In this document: positions 27,601 through 30,770 of the stretch, piece after piece
Layout: every line of letters begins with the position of its first letter
Numbering within the stretch: the stretch's first letter is position 1
DNA from: Candidatus Ruthturnera sp. Tsphm01
Lineage (GTDB): Bacteria; Pseudomonadota; Gammaproteobacteria; PS1; Pseudothioglobaceae
DNA length: 64,000 nucleotides
Reading direction: 5' to 3'
Assembly (NCBI GenBank): GCA_030142985.1
Contig: CP125320.1
Location: forward strand, 191,639-255,638
The notes under the pieces: generated by a model
What the model saw: only the letters and a program-made list of their open reading frames with translations
Told to the model about the DNA's origin: nothing
The model's database searches: none
Program-made: the position numbers and the translations under genes

Positions 27601-28052
27601 ATGTTGGCGATAGTATTGTCTATGAAGGTAGTACGCTTAACTATGAAGCCAACACCCAAGAGTTTGTTGTTTTTGGAACCACTGGCAACGACACCATTTA
27701 CCTATCTTCTTTCAATGAAATAGTTTATGGTAGAGGCGGTAGCGACACCTTTGTTTATAAGTCTTGGAGTGATGCAGAGGCAACTAGTAGTAATGACGCT
27801 ATTGCTGACTTTACGATGGGCACTGGTTCAGATAAAGACGTATTAAATCTAAAAGATTTATTGGATGATTACCACCCTGACAATTTGGCTGACTTTTTAA
27901 GCCTAAGTGAAAGTGGCGGAGACAGTGTTATTAATATTGACAAGAATGGCGCTGTTGACGGTATTAATACAGACTTAAGCATTACACTAATTGGAGTTAC
28001 TGGGACAGATTTAAATACGATGATTAGTGATGGTAACTTGGTACTTGAGTAA
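1..28052 (+). CDS. Giant Ig-like repeat protein with type I secretion C-terminus (5' partial)
   Basis: The frame is open from base 3 to the TAA at 28052, giving at least 9,349 residues; the true start lies outside the window, and the GTG at 150 is only an internal codon. About 23.7 kb encodes Ig-like domains of the Bap/RTX-adhesin kind, arranged in A units (two domains, 200 aa) and B units (four domains, 418 aa). The unique C-terminus carries an SbsA-type Ig-like domain (about 24860-25190), further Ig-like domains, a Calx-beta domain (about 26155-26500), an AbfB/LamG-like domain with the sequence VTTWYDQSGRG (about 26520-27350), and a last module with GNDTIY and GRGGSDTF followed by a DVLNLKDLL-type segment. 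That module resembles the VCA0849-type T1SS target domain. By family it should be exported by a type I system to the cell surface or medium and act in attachment or host contact; the ligand is unknown. No T1SS transporter genes are in the window. Product class is secure, function is inferred. Confidence 0.9.
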   Translation, partial: IDNTASNAPTIDSVSNDDLINAAENAAGFNLTGTGEVGDFITVSGFEAGVADKTTSVAEDGTWSIAIVDTDLADNGSNTLTATQTDSVGNTSPAATRTITTDLIAPTTPSVDSLTTNDLTPTITGTATLTNGETLSVSVNGAIYDNVEVIGNAWSIDTETKTPSSGVLGAFVDGQSYDIVATVTDVAGNSASDNSINELTIDNTASNAPTIDSVSNDDLINAAENAAGFNLTGTGEVGDFITVSGFEAGVADKTTSVAEDGTWSIAIVDTDLADNGSNTLTATQTDSVGNTSPAATRTITTDLIAPTTPSVDSLTTNDLTPTITGTATLTNGETLSVSVNGAIYDNVEVIGNAWSIDTETKTPSSGVLGAFVDGQSYDIVATVTDVAGNSASDNSINELTIDNTASNAPTIDSVSNDDLINAAENAAGFNLTGTGEVGDFITVSGFEAGVADKTTSVAEDGTWSIAIVDTDLADNGSNTLTATQTDSVGNTSPAATRTITTDLIAPTTPSVDSLTTNDLTPTITGTATLTNGETLSVSVNGAIYDNVEVIGNAWSIDTETKTPSSGVLGAFVDGQSYDIVATVTDVAGNSASDNSINELTIDNTASNAPTIDSVSNDDLINAAENAAGFNLTGTGEVGDFITVSGFETGVADKTTSVAVDGTWSIAIVDADLADNGSNTLTATQTDSVGNTSPAATRTITIDLIAPTTPSVDSLTTNDLTPTITGTATLTNGETLSVSVNGAIYDNVEVTGNAWSIDTETKTPSSGVLGAFVDGQSYDIVATVTDVAGNSASDNSINELTIDNTASNAPTIDSVSNDDLINAAENAAGFNLTGTGEVGDFITVSGFEAGVADKTTSVAEDGTWSIAIVDTDLADNGSNTLTATQTDSVGNTSPAATRTITTDLIAPTTPSVDSLTTNDLTPTITGTATLTNGETLSVSVNGAIYDNVEVIGNAWSIDTETKTPSSGVLGAFVDGQSYDIVATVTDVAGNSASDNSINELTIDNTASNAPTIDSVSNDDLINAAENAAGFNLTGTGEVGDFITVSGFEAGVADKTTSVAEDGTWSIAIVDTDLADNGSNTLTATQTDSVGNTSPAATRTITTDLIAPTTPSVDSLTTNDLTPTITGTATLTNGETLSVSVNGAIYDNVEVIGNAWSIDTETKTPSSGVLGAFVDGQSYDIVATVTDVAGNSASDNSINELTIDNTASNAPTIDSVSNDDLINAAENAAGFNLTGTGEVGDFITVSGFEAGVADKTTSVAEDGTWSIAIVDTDLADNGSNTLTATQTDSVGNTSPAATRTITTDLIAPTTPSVDSLTTNDLTPTITGTATLTNGETLSVSVNGAIYDNVEVIGNAWSIDTETKTPSSGVLGAFVDGQSYDIVATVTDVAGNSASDNSINELTIDNTASNAPTIDSVSNDDLINAAENAAGFNLTGTGEVGDFITVSGFEAGVADKTTSVAEDGTWSIAIVDTDLADNGSNTLTATQTDSVGNTSPAATRTITTDLIAPTTPSVDSLTTNDLTPTITGTATLTNGETLSVSVNGAIYDNVEVIGNAWSIDTETKTPSSGVLGAFVDGQSYDIVATVTDVAGNSASDNSINELTIDNTASNAPTIDSVSNDDLINAAENAAGFNLTGTGEVGDFITVSGFEAGVADKTTSVAEDGTWSIAIVDTDLADNGSNTLTATQTDSVGNTSPAATRTITTDLIAPTTPSVDSLTTNDLTPTITGTATLTNGETLSVSVNGAIYDNVEVIGNAWSIDTETKTPSSGVLGAFVDGQSYDIVATVTDVAGNSASDNSINELTIDNTASNAPTIDSVSNDDLINAAENAAGFNLTGTGEVGDFITVSGFEAGVADKTTSVAEDGTWSIAIVDTDLADNGSNTLTATQTDSVGNTSPAATRTITTDLIAPTTPSVDSLTTNDLTPTITGTATLTNGETLSVSVNGAIYDNVEVIGNAWSIDTETKTPSSGVLGAFVDGQSYDIVATVTDVAGNSASDNSINELTIDNTASNAPTIDSVSNDDLINAAENAAGFNLTGTGEVGDFITVSGFEAGVADKTTSVAEDGTWSIAIVDTDLADNGSNTLTATQTDSVGNTSPAATRTITTDLIAPTTPSVDSLTTNDLTPTITGTATLTNGETLSVSVNGAIYDNVEVIGNAWSIDTETKTPSSGVLGAFVDGQSYDIVATVTDVAGNSASDNSINELTIDNTASNAPTIDSVSNDDLINAAENAAGFNLTGTGEVGDFITVSGFEAGVADKTTSVAEDGTWSIAIVDTDLADNGSNTLTATQTDSVGNTSPAATRTITTDLIAPTTPSVDSLTTNDLTPTITGTATLTNGETLSVSVNGAIYDNVEVIGNAWSIDTETKTPSSGVLGAFVDGQSYDIVATVTDVAGNSASDNSINELTIDNTASNAPTIDSVSNDDLINAAENAAGFNLTGTGEVGDFITVSGFEAGVADKTTSVAEDGTWSIAIVDTDLADNGSNTLTATQTDSVGNTSPAATRTITTDLIAPTTPSVDSLTTNDLTPTITGTATLTNGETLSVSVNGAIYDNVEVIGNAWSIDTETKTPSSGVLGAFVDGQSYDIVATVTDVAGNSASDNSINELTIDNTASNAPTIDSVSNDDLINAAENAAGFNLTGTGEVGDFITVSGFEAGVADKTTSVAEDGTWSIAIVDTDLADNGSNTLTATQTDSVGNTSPAATRTITTDLIAPTTPSVDSLTTNDLTPTITGTATLTNGETLSVSVNGAIYDNVEVIGNAWSIDTETKTPSSGVLGAFVDGQSYDIVATVTDVAGNSASDNSINELTIDNTASNAPTIDSVSNDDLINAAENAAGFNLTGTGEVGDFITVSGFEAGVADKTTSVAEDGTWSIAIVDTDLADNGSNTLTATQTDSVGNTSPAATRTITTDLIAPTTPSVDSLTTNDLTPTITGTATLTNGETLSVSVNGAIYDNVEVIGNAWSIDTETKTPSSGVLGAFVDGQSYDIVATVTDVAGNSASDNSINELTIDNTASNAPTIDSVSNDDLINAAENAAGFNLTGTGEVGDFITVSGFEAGVADKTTSVAEDGTWSIAIVDTDLADNGSNTLTATQTDSVGNTSPAATRTITTDLIAPTTPSVDSLTTNDLTPTITGTATLTNGETLSVSVNGAIYDNVEVIGNAWSIDTETKTPSSGVLGAFVDGQSYDIVATVTDVAGNSASDNSINELTIDNTASNAPTIDSVSNDDLINAAENAAGFNLTGTGEVGDFITVSGFEAGVADKTTSVAEDGTWSIAIVDTDLADNGSNTLTATQTDSVGNTSPAATRTITTDLIAPTTPSVDSLTTNDLTPTITGTATLTNGETLSVSVNGAIYDNVEVIGNAWSIDTETKTPSSGVLGAFVDGQSYDIVATVTDVAGNSASDNSINELTIDNTASNAPTIDSVSNDDLINAAENAAGFNLTGTGEVGDFITVSGFEAGVADKTTSVAEDGTWSIAIVDTDLADNGSNTLTATQTDSVGNTSPAATRTITTDLIAPTTPSVDSLTTNDLTPTITGTATLTNGETLSVSVNGAIYDNVEVIGNAWSIDTETKTPSSGVLGAFVDGQSYDIVATVTDVAGNSASDNSINELTIDNTASNAPTIDSVSNDDLINAAENAAGFNLTGTGEVGDFITVSGFEAGVADKTTSVAEDGTWSIAIVDTDLADNGSNTLTATQTDSVGNTSPAATRTITTDLIAPTTPSVDSLTTNDLTPTITGTATLTNGETLSVSVNGAIYDNVEVIGNAWSIDTETKTPSSGVLGAFVDGQSYDIVATVTDVAGNSASDNSINELTIDNTASNAPTIDSVSNDDLINAAENAAGFNLTGTGEVGDFITVSGFEAGVADKTTSVAEDGTWSIAIVDTDLADNGSNTLTATQTDSVGNTSPAATRTITTDLIAPTTPSVDSLTTNDLTPTITGTATLTNGETLSVSVNGAIYDNVEVIGNAWSIDTETKTPSSGVLGAFVDGQSYDIVATVTDVAGNSASDNSINELTIDNTASNAPIINKVSNDNLINAAENAAGFNLTGTGEVGDFITVSGFEAGVADKTTSVAEDGTWSIAIVDTDLADNGSNTLTATQTDSVGNTSPAATITITTDLIAPTTPSVDSLTTNDLTPTITGTATLTDGETLSVSVNGAIYDNVEVTGNAWSIDTETKTPSSGALGAFVDGQSYDIVATVTDVAGNSASDDSINELTIDNTASNAPTIDSVSDDDLINAEENAAGFNLTGTGEIGSTITVSGFETGVDDKTTSVAVDGTWSIAIVDADLADNGSNTLKATQTDSVGNTSPAATRTITTDLIAQDSPIVDGPTISNSLSIFIGGIAWIDEGETLSVSVNGATYNDVQVINHGWAIDIQTAIPSSGVLGAFVDGQSYDVVATVTDAAGNSASDNTINELIIDDTAPDVIVPGAPIINKVSNDNLINAEENAAGFNLTGTAYASYTGYANRFDIVTVSGFKGGDEKAAFINEDRTWSFAITDEDLFDNASTTLTVVQRVKPCATCDYVQSPVATITITTDLIAPTAPSVDSLTTNDLTPTITGTATLTDGETLSVSVNGATYNDVQVIDHGWIIDIQTAIPSSGVLEAFVNGQSYNIIAIATDAAGNSARDNSINELTIDNTASNAPTIDSVSDDDLINAAENTAGFNLTGTGEVGSTITVSGFEAGVADKTTSVAVDGTWSIAIVDADLADNGSNTLTATQTDSVGNTSPAATRTITTDLIAQSSPIVDGPTISNSLSIFIGGIAWIDEGETLSVSVNGATYNDVQVINHGWAIDIQTAIPSSGVLGAFVDGQSYDVVATVTDAAGNSASDNTINELIIDDTAPDVIVPGAPIINKVSNDNLINAEENAAGFNLTGTAYASYTGYANRFDIVTVSGFKGGDEKAAFINEDRTWSFAITDEDLFDNASTTLTVVQRVKPCATCDYVQSPVATITITTDLIAPTAPSVDSLTTNDLTPTITGTATLTDGETLSVIVNGAIYDNVEVIGNAWSIDTETKTPSSGVLEAFVNGQSYNIIAIATDAAGNSARDNSNNELTIDNTASNAPTIDSVSDDDLINAAENAAGFNLTGTGEVGSTITVSGFEAGVADKTTSVAEDGTWLIAIVDADLADNGSNTLTATQTDSVGNTSPAATRTITTDLIAQDSPIVDGPTISNSLSIFIAGIAWIDEGETLSVSVNGATYNDVQVINHGWTIDIQTAIPSSGVLGAFVDGQSYDVVATVTDAAGNSASDNTINELIIDDTVPDVIVPGAPIINKVSNDNLINAEENAAGFNLTGTAYASYTGYANRFDIVTVSGFKGGDEKAVFINEDRTWSIAITDEDLFDNASTTLTVVQRIKACATCDYVQSPVATITITTDLIAPTAPSVDSLTTNDLTPTITGTATLTDGETLSVIVNGAIYDNVEVIGNAWSIDTETKTPSSGVLEAFVDGQSYNIVAIATDAAGNSARDNSINELTIDNTASNAPTIDSVSDDDLINAAENTAGFNLTGTGEVGDFITVSGFEAGVADKTTSVAEDGTWSIAIVDTDLADNGSNTLTVTQTDLAGNTSPAATRTITTDLIAPTAPSVDSLTTNDLTPTITGTATLTNGETLSVSVNGAIYDNVEVIGNAWSIDTETKTPSSGALGAFVDGQSYDIVATVTDVAGNSASDNSINELTIDNTASNAPTIDSVSDDDLINAEENAAGFNLTGTGEVGDFITVSGFEAGVADKTTSVAEDGTWSIAIVDTDLADNGSNTLTVTQTDLAGNTSPAATRTITTDLIAPTAPSVDSLTTNDLTPTITGTATLTNGETLSVSVNGAIYDNVEVIGNAWSIDTETKTPSSGALGAFVDGQSYDIVATVTDVAGNSASDNSINELTIDNTASNAPTIDSVSDDDLINAAENAAGFNLTGTGEVGDFITVSGFEAGVADKTTSVAEDGTWSIAIVDTDLADNGSNTLTATQTDSVGNTSPAATRTITTDLIAPTTPSVDSLTTNDLTPTITGTATLTDGETLSVIVNGAIYDNVEVIGNAWSIDTETKTPSSGVLGAFVDGQSYNIIAIATDAAGNSASDDSINELTIDNTASNAPTIDSVSDDDFINAAENTAGFNLTGTGEVGDFITVSGFEAGVADKTTSVAEDGTWSIAIVDTDLADNGSNTLTVTQTDLAGNTSPAATRTITTDLIAPTTPSVDSLTTNDLTPTITGTATLTDGETLSVSVNGAIYDNVEVTGNAWSIDTETKTPSSGVLGAFVDGQSYDIVATVTDVAGNSASDNSINELTIDNTASNAPIINKVSNDNLINAAENAAGFNLTGTGEVGDFITVSGFETGVADKTTSVAEDGTWSIAIVDTDLADNGSNTLTVTQTDLAGNTSPAATRTITTDLIAPTTPSVDSLTTNDLTPTITGTATLADGETLSVSVNGAIYDNVEVTGNAWSIDTETKTPSSGALGAFVDGQSYDIVATVTDVAGNSASDDSINELTIDNTASNAPTIDSVSDDDLINAEENAAGFNLTGTGEVGSTIIVSGFETGVDDKTTSVAVDGTWSIAIVDADLADNGSNTLKATQTDSVGNTSPAATRTITTDLIAQDSPIVDGPTISNSLSIFIGGIAWIDEGETLSVSVNGATYNDVQVINHGWAIDIQTAIPSSGVLGAFVDGQSYDVVATVTDAAGNSASDNTINELIIDDTAPDVIVPGAPIINKVSNDNLINAEENAAGFNLTGTAYASYTGYANRFDIVTVSGFKGGDEKAAFINEDRTWSFAITDEDLFDNASTTLTVVQRVKPCATCDYVQSPVATITITTDLIAPTAPSVDSLTTNDLTPTITGTATLTDGETLSVSVNGATYNDVQVINHGWIIDIQTAIPSSGVLEAFVNGQSYNIIAIATDVAGNSARDNSINELTIDNTASNAPTIDSVSDDDLINAEENAAGFNLTGTGEVGSTITVSGFEAGVADKTTSVAVDGTWSIAIVDADLADNGSNTLTATQTDSVGNTSPAATRTITTDLIAQSSPIVDGPTISNSLSIFIGGIAWIDEGETLSVSVNGATYNDVQVINHGWAIDIQTAIPSSGVLGAFVDGQSYDVVATVTDAAGNSASDNTINELIIDDTAPDVIVPGAPIINKVSNDNLINAEENAAGFNLTGTAYASYTGYANRFDIVTVSGFKGGDEKAAFINEDRTWSFAITDEDLFDNASTTLTVVQRVKPCATCDYVQSPVATITITTDLIAPTAPSVDSLTTNDLTPTITGTATLTDGETLSVIVNGAIYDNVEVIGNAWSIDTETKTPSSGVLEAFVNGQSYNIIAIATDAAGNSARDNSNNELTIDNTASNAPTIDSVSDDDLINAAENAAGFNLTGTGEVGSTITVSGFEAGVADKTTSVAEDGTWLIAIVDADLADNGSNTLTATQTDSVGNTSPAATRTITTDLIAQDSPIVDGPTISNSLSIFIAGIAWIDEGETLSVSVNGATYNDVQVINHGWTIDIQTAIPSSGVLGAFVDGQSYDVVATVTDAAGNSASDNTINELIIDDTVPDVIVPGAPIINKVSNDNLINAEENAAGFNLTGTAYASYTGYANRFDIVTVSGFKGGDEKAVFINEDRTWSIAITDEDLFDNASTTLTVVQRIKACATCDYVQSPVATITITTDLIAPTAPSVDSLTTNDLTPTITGTATLTDGETLSVIVNGAIYDNVEVIGNAWSIDTETKTPSSGVLEAFVDGQSYNIVAIATDAAGNSARDNSINELTIDNTASNAPTIDSVSDDDLINAAENTAGFNLTGTGEVGDFITVSGFEAGVADKTTSVAEDGTWSIAIVDTDLADNGSNTLTVTQTDLAGNTSPAATRTITTDLIAPTAPSVDSLTTNDLTPTITGTATLADGETLSVSVNGAIYDNVEVIGNAWSIDTETATPLSGVLEAFVDGQSYDIVATVTDVAGNSASDDSINELTIDNTTPDAVDLDSETSGTQNTSFVIANKAAIVAGIAFDADITVPVSTDIVQIKMVLSGKQTGDKLVLDTDNLVNADFNGIYTVNGVSIDYGYVLSTNTLTISKTGGGAFSSGADVKAIVEAVKLQNIEVIPGDIIRTATFTYVDFAGNEGASATATMAVVTTAQIVSVIDNQDAAVTASMVIYTVTFSHGISSSFSLGDVYFLYGSGGQLEDTWTIGAFTEVLGSSGTQWSIAITPPSGPDAINTRGILLKIEKTGAIDEYGNSFDISYTQDSVSQSFETFPPSAPNLILNVDTGISADDGITKDDVMNITGLAVDVDFWQYSVDGGVNWISVSDTLITSFTLAAGIYSANSIQVRQIDKAGLTSNIAKYTSSITIDTSIDMPFFTPVNDGTMSNTGNFILAFAESVVAVSGKNIMIVKLNDDAIIETIAANSGQVDINNGIVTINPTDANLLIGTSYYVVVDAGAFQDIAGNESEAIDSNAWKVTVNAIDATIAVATDNKVNAAENAVDITIAVTISSTPAILGDLLVGNFSVAATKVSDNSTVTITNTSYDSATGIWTGIIIGGGLTHGETYTIQADVTGSEGNAIGQTTSSTQIVTVDTDAPTLTLTDNSITTDNVINIAESTNGFFVTGTSTDLEIGSEVSIELNNKTYITTTTADGIWSANIFSIDTRELNDGATYTVTINANDAHGNPATQLLQDITVDKIAPLSSVVIDEVITDLPIITGQTSASTTVEVKLDTNNDNAYDDATYIVFSDTNGDWTLDLSSAMPAEGSMPIFADINILGVQVNVTDAAGNVTTRTETATKQASSYSISDSSVIEGETGTKTITFVVTREGDLSLAGTVDYAVDTTLSLAKSGGTVNGIDDDYSGTGSGTVTFAVGESFKEITFTVNGDYYKEINQNIIVDLSSPTLGAVSKATGIGKIIELDVSSMSAAFSLKDLNMDLATNAIRVRRSNDDAELDIGFDKYGNLDTDALLEFVNNYGSTGAIGYVTTWYDQSGRGENLAQNNGDKQGVIVNNGQLITHSNGEVTISFNEGLNGINDDWMSMTGTGEDATNIEVYTTYEYDSSMNINGMVFNLGTMADEGRVSVHAPYATATYWDVGSASGEGRLSVDGVQTSGQVQQLVFTANYNHADSGTASQNKVDAVQAIFVDGEVKVADDNLIGTSQALSDNWILMSGSTYTSYQNGKVSEFLIYTDSSSTTVTSPTYLIGSLINDTFTYAGESTLTSMDGKGGYDVVKLSDTSGINLDATSVSLVNIELINMNNGQINQLTINNAQLDVNGPILSILMDVGDSIVYEGSTLNYEANTQEFVVFGTTGNDTIYLSSFNEIVYGRGGSDTFVYKSWSDAEATSSNDAIADFTMGTGSDKDVLNLKDLLDDYHPDNLADFLSLSESGGDSVINIDKNGAVDGINTDLSITLIGVTGTDLNTMISDGNLVLE
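12601..16362 (+). repeat. First block of three B-type 1254-bp units
   Basis: Units run 12601-13854, 13855-15108 and 15109-16362. Each encodes four Ig-like domains. Two are variants not found in A units: one with AQDSPIVDGPTISNSLSIF, and one with an inserted YASYTGYANRFD segment and a CATCDY cysteine pair. The phase of the array is kept, since each unit begins at the same CTATTGATAATACAGCC junction as the A units. Confidence 0.9.
16363..19362 (+). repeat. Five A-type 600-bp units between the B blocks
   Basis: Units begin at 16363, 16963, 17563, 18163 and 18763. They are more diverged than the upstream array: most have VTQTDLAGN in place of ATQTDSVGN, SDDDL in place of SNDDL, and TLTDG in place of TLTNG. 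The last unit (18763-19362) matches the diverged unit at 12001-12600 and marks the start of a long duplicated segment. Confidence 0.88.
19363..23724 (+). repeat. Second block of three B-type units plus a closing A unit
   Basis: B units run 19363-20616, 20617-21870 and 21871-23124, and are followed by one A-type unit at 23125-23724. Everything here corresponds to 12601-16962 at a constant offset of 6762 bp with only scattered substitutions, so the block is a copy of the first. The final A unit is the most changed, with TATPLSGVLEAF and SDDSINEL, and leads directly into the unique C-terminal region. Confidence 0.9.
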
Positions 28053-28134
28053 GTTTGGCTTTGTAATAGTCTAACAAACTTGTAAATAAGGTCTTATAAA
28101 ACAAAGAGATTAAAGGTCTCATAAAGTATTAAAT

Positions 28135-28326
28135 TAAGACCTTCGCCTAAGTAAACTTAAATTACAACAATCCAGTAAAATAAAAACCACCTATGGTTTT
28201 AAAATGCACACCAACACTAATGAGAATAGTTTTGTTAAAAAAATGACTGGTACTAAGGGCAATGTGCATGACTCACAGGCGTTGGACACATTTCTCAACA
28301 TTGACAACATTAAAAAACAAGCCTAG
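28135..28326 (+). pseudogene. Internally deleted IS5-type remnant with transposase fragment
   Basis: The left part (28135-28182) resembles the end and 5' leader of the intact IS5-like element at 57966-59231 read on its coding strand, including the shared AGTAAAATAA stretch. It then jumps straight to a frame encoding KTTYGFKMH, VKKM and GNVHDSQ, which corresponds to about residues 182-227 of that 340-residue transposase, ending at TAG 28324-28326. The first DDE aspartate, the catalytic C-terminal half and the right end are missing. Further end-like scraps (AAGGTCTT near 28089, TAAAGGTCTC at 28111-28120) lie just upstream. Together with them this fills most of the 28053-28379 gap; nothing else was seen there. 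Confidence 0.75.
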
Positions 28327-28379
28327 AGACAAGTTAAAAATCAATAGCAAGGATTATTTTTTAAATAGCAGTGTTGCAC

Positions 28380-29267
28380 TTATAGGTTGAATTCACCACT
28401 TTTAATAATGAATGCTTTGAAGTGTTTGGCAATGGGTGAGAGTTTATTATTATTGTGCACCACATGCCAGTGACGAGTAATAGGGAATTTTTCAACATTA
28501 AGCTGTTTGATAATACCACTTTGTAATTCTAACTTAACTGTATGCTTAGAGACAAAACCTATACCCAGACCTGCTTGAACTGCTTTAATGGTTGCTTCGT
28601 TAGAGTTAATTTCAATATTTGAGTTAAATTGCATACCTGTAATGCGCTCAATAGTAATACGTGTGCCTGAGCCCTGTTCACGGGTAATTAAAGTTCCACG
28701 CATAAGTGCATTGATGCTGTTGCGCTTGTTAGCAAGTAGTGGGTGCTTGGGATGAGCAATAGCGATGAGCGGATTTTTCATAAAAGGTTGTATTATTAGC
28801 GGCATATCCGATGGCGGCTCTCCCATAACAACCAGATCGGTTTCATTGTTGCTTAGTTTTTCAAGTAGCAATTTACGATTGGTCACTTCTAAGTGAAAGG
28901 TCATTTTTGGATATTTCTGTTTAAATTTTGCCAAGACATGGCTAATGAACGAGTTGGCTGTAGTGGCAACTGCAATTTGCAAGTGTCCAGAGTTAGGGTC
29001 TAGTATTTGCTCAATATCAGATTTGACTTCTTCTAACTTATTAATCACTTCTAGACAAGTTTGATATAGTTTTTTCCCAATAAAAGTAGGATAGGTGCTT
29101 TTGCCTTTAATATTAACCAAATTAGAGCCAATATTTTTTTGCAATTGCTGAATTTGCATATATACAGCAGGCTGAGTAATATTAAGTTCTTTGCTGGCTT
29201 TGGTAAAACTAGATAGACGTATTACCGCCTCAAAGCTGTATAGTTGTTTCAATGTATAGTTAATCAT
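28380..29267 (-). CDS. cbbR: LysR-type regulator of the RuBisCO operon (CbbR-like)
   Basis: This 295-residue protein has the LysR layout. The N-terminal winged helix-turn-helix (about residues 3-62) includes FTKASKELNITQPAVYMQIQQL, interrupted here as FTKASKELN then ITQPAVYMQ. The effector-binding domain follows, with the typical GSGTRITIE segment near residue 200. It is transcribed divergently from cbbM with 92 bp between them, the standard CbbR arrangement. CbbR proteins activate CO2-fixation genes in response to metabolites such as RuBP or NADPH in other bacteria. The call as CbbR rather than another LysR protein rests on position and on similarity to the family. A palindromic LysR-type box lies in the shared intergenic region. 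Confidence 0.88.
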   Translation of the reverse strand: MINYTLKQLYSFEAVIRLSSFTKASKELNITQPAVYMQIQQLQKNIGSNLVNIKGKSTYPTFIGKKLYQTCLEVINKLEEVKSDIEQILDPNSGHLQIAVATTANSFISHVLAKFKQKYPKMTFHLEVTNRKLLLEKLSNNETDLVVMGEPPSDMPLIIQPFMKNPLIAIAHPKHPLLANKRNSINALMRGTLITREQGSGTRITIERITGMQFNSNIEINSNEATIKAVQAGLGIGFVSKHTVKLELQSGIIKQLNVEKFPITRHWHVVHNNNKLSPIAKHFKAFIIKSGEFNL

Positions 29268-29285
29268 AAATAAATATTATTATTT

Positions 29286-29330
29286 ACTAAATAAATATTA
29301 GTTTACATTATTGATAGTGCCTTGTATCAT
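29286..29330 (+). promoter_or_regulatory. cbbM promoter with LysR-type operator
   Basis: ACTAA-N7-TTAGT at 29286-29302 is an inverted repeat of the T-N11-A class bound by LysR regulators. It abuts a -35-like TTTACA (29302-29307), which is 17 bp from a -10-like TATCAT (29325-29330). The transcript would start near 29337, about 23 bp before the cbbM ATG. The operator at the -35 edge fits activation by the divergently encoded regulator. The boxes are read from the sequence; binding is inferred. Confidence 0.6.
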
Positions 29331-29359
29331 GAACATTTTTTAATAGATAGGAGTCCATC

Positions 29360-30742
29360 ATGGATCAATCGAATAGATATGCGGATTTGTCATTAGACGA
29401 AGATACGCTTATTAAAGAAGGCAAGCACATTTTAGTTGCTTACACAATGACACCAATGCCTGGTTTTTTTGGTTATTTAGAAACTGCTGCTCACTTTGCA
29501 GCGGAATCATCTACTGGTACAAATGTTGAAGTATCAACCACAGATGATTTTACTAAAGATTTAGATGCAATGGTTTATGAAATTGATGAAGCTAAAGGCA
29601 TCATGAAGATTGCATACCCTAATGATTTGTTTGATCGCAACTTAATTGACGGTCGTGCAATGATTGTATCTTTCTTAACGCTTGCCATTGGTAATAACCA
29701 AGGTATGGGCGATGTTCAATGCGCACAAATGATTGATTTTCATGTACCTAAAGCCATGCTAGATATTTTTGACGGCCCCTCTGTTGATATTACAGATTTA
29801 TGGAACTTATTAGGTCGCGACCGTGAAAATGGTGGTTATATCGCTGGTACGATTATTAAGCCTAAATTAGGTCTACGCCCTAAGCCTTTTGCTGAAGCTG
29901 CTTACCAATTCTGGTTAGGTGGTGATTTCATTAAGAATGACGAGCCTCAAGGTAACCAAGTTTATGCTCGTATGAAGGATGTAACACCTTTAGTAGCAGA
30001 CTCTATGAAGCGTGCACAAGATGAAACTGGCGAAGCTAAGATTTTTTCTGCTAATATTACCGCTGATGATCATCATGAAATGATTGCTCGTGGTGAATAT
30101 ATTTTAGAAGCTTTTGGTGAAAATGCCCATCATGTTGCTTTCCTAGTTGATGGTTATGTTGGTGGTTGTGGTATGGTTACCACTGCACGTCGTAACTTCC
30201 CTAGTCAGTACTTACATTATCATAGAGCTGGCCATGGTGCAGTTACATCTCCATCTTCTGTTCGTGGTTACACAGCCTTTGTTCTTGCTAAACTGTCTCG
30301 TCTTATGGGCGCGTCTGGAATACATGTAGGCACAATGGGTTATGGCAAGATGGAGGGTGGTGCTGATGATAGAAACATCGCATACATGATTGAGCGTGAT
30401 AGTGCTGATGGTCCGGTTTATCATCAAGAATGGTTTGGCATGAAGCCAACAACACCAATTATTTCTGGTGGTATGAATGCACTACGTCTTCCAGGTTTCT
30501 TTGAGAACCTAGGTCATGGTAATGTAATCAATACTTCTGGTGGTGGTTCTTACGGCCATATTGATTCTCCTGCAGCAGGCGCTAGGTCACTACGTCAAGC
30601 GTACGATTGTTGGATGGCGAAAGCAGATCCAATTGAATTTGCAAAAGATCATAATGAATTTGCTCGTGCATTTGAGTCATTCCCAGGGGATGCTGATTCT
30701 CTATATCCTGGCTGGAGAGACAAGCTAGGTGTTCACAAGTAA
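29360..30742 (+). CDS. cbbM: Form II ribulose-1,5-bisphosphate carboxylase/oxygenase
   Basis: The 460-residue single-subunit form II enzyme fixes CO2 onto ribulose 1,5-bisphosphate in the Calvin cycle. Catalytic landmarks are present: Lys167 in TIIKPKLGL, the carbamylated Lys192 with Asp194 and Glu195 in [10 protein letters not shown], the HYHRAGHGA histidine segment, the loop-6 lysine in MGYGKMEGG and [10 protein letters not shown]. No small subunit gene is adjacent, as expected for form II. The ATG follows a GATAGGAG ribosome site. It is followed by a terminator and then cbbQ and cbbO, the usual activase pair. Form II enzymes suit low oxygen and high CO2, consistent with the nitrate-respiring lifestyle seen in the rest of the window. 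Confidence 0.98.
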   Translation: MDQSNRYADLSLDEDTLIKEGKHILVAYTMTPMPGFFGYLETAAHFAAESSTGTNVEVSTTDDFTKDLDAMVYEIDEAKGIMKIAYPNDLFDRNLIDGRAMIVSFLTLAIGNNQGMGDVQCAQMIDFHVPKAMLDIFDGPSVDITDLWNLLGRDRENGGYIAGTIIKPKLGLRPKPFAEAAYQFWLGGDFIKNDEPQGNQVYARMKDVTPLVADSMKRAQDETGEAKIFSANITADDHHEMIARGEYILEAFGENAHHVAFLVDGYVGGCGMVTTARRNFPSQYLHYHRAGHGAVTSPSSVRGYTAFVLAKLSRLMGASGIHVGTMGYGKMEGGADDRNIAYMIERDSADGPVYHQEWFGMKPTTPIISGGMNALRLPGFFENLGHGNVINTSGGGSYGHIDSPAAGARSLRQAYDCWMAKADPIEFAKDHNEFARAFESFPGDADSLYPGWRDKLGVHK

Positions 30743-30770
30743 AGCTTGTAGCAAATAGTTCATAAGAAAG

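Noticed and set aside
28051..28081. Terminator for the giant gene (AAGTTTG paired with CAAACTT)
   Set aside because: The stem is weak, overlaps the stop codon and has no T tract, so it was not called.
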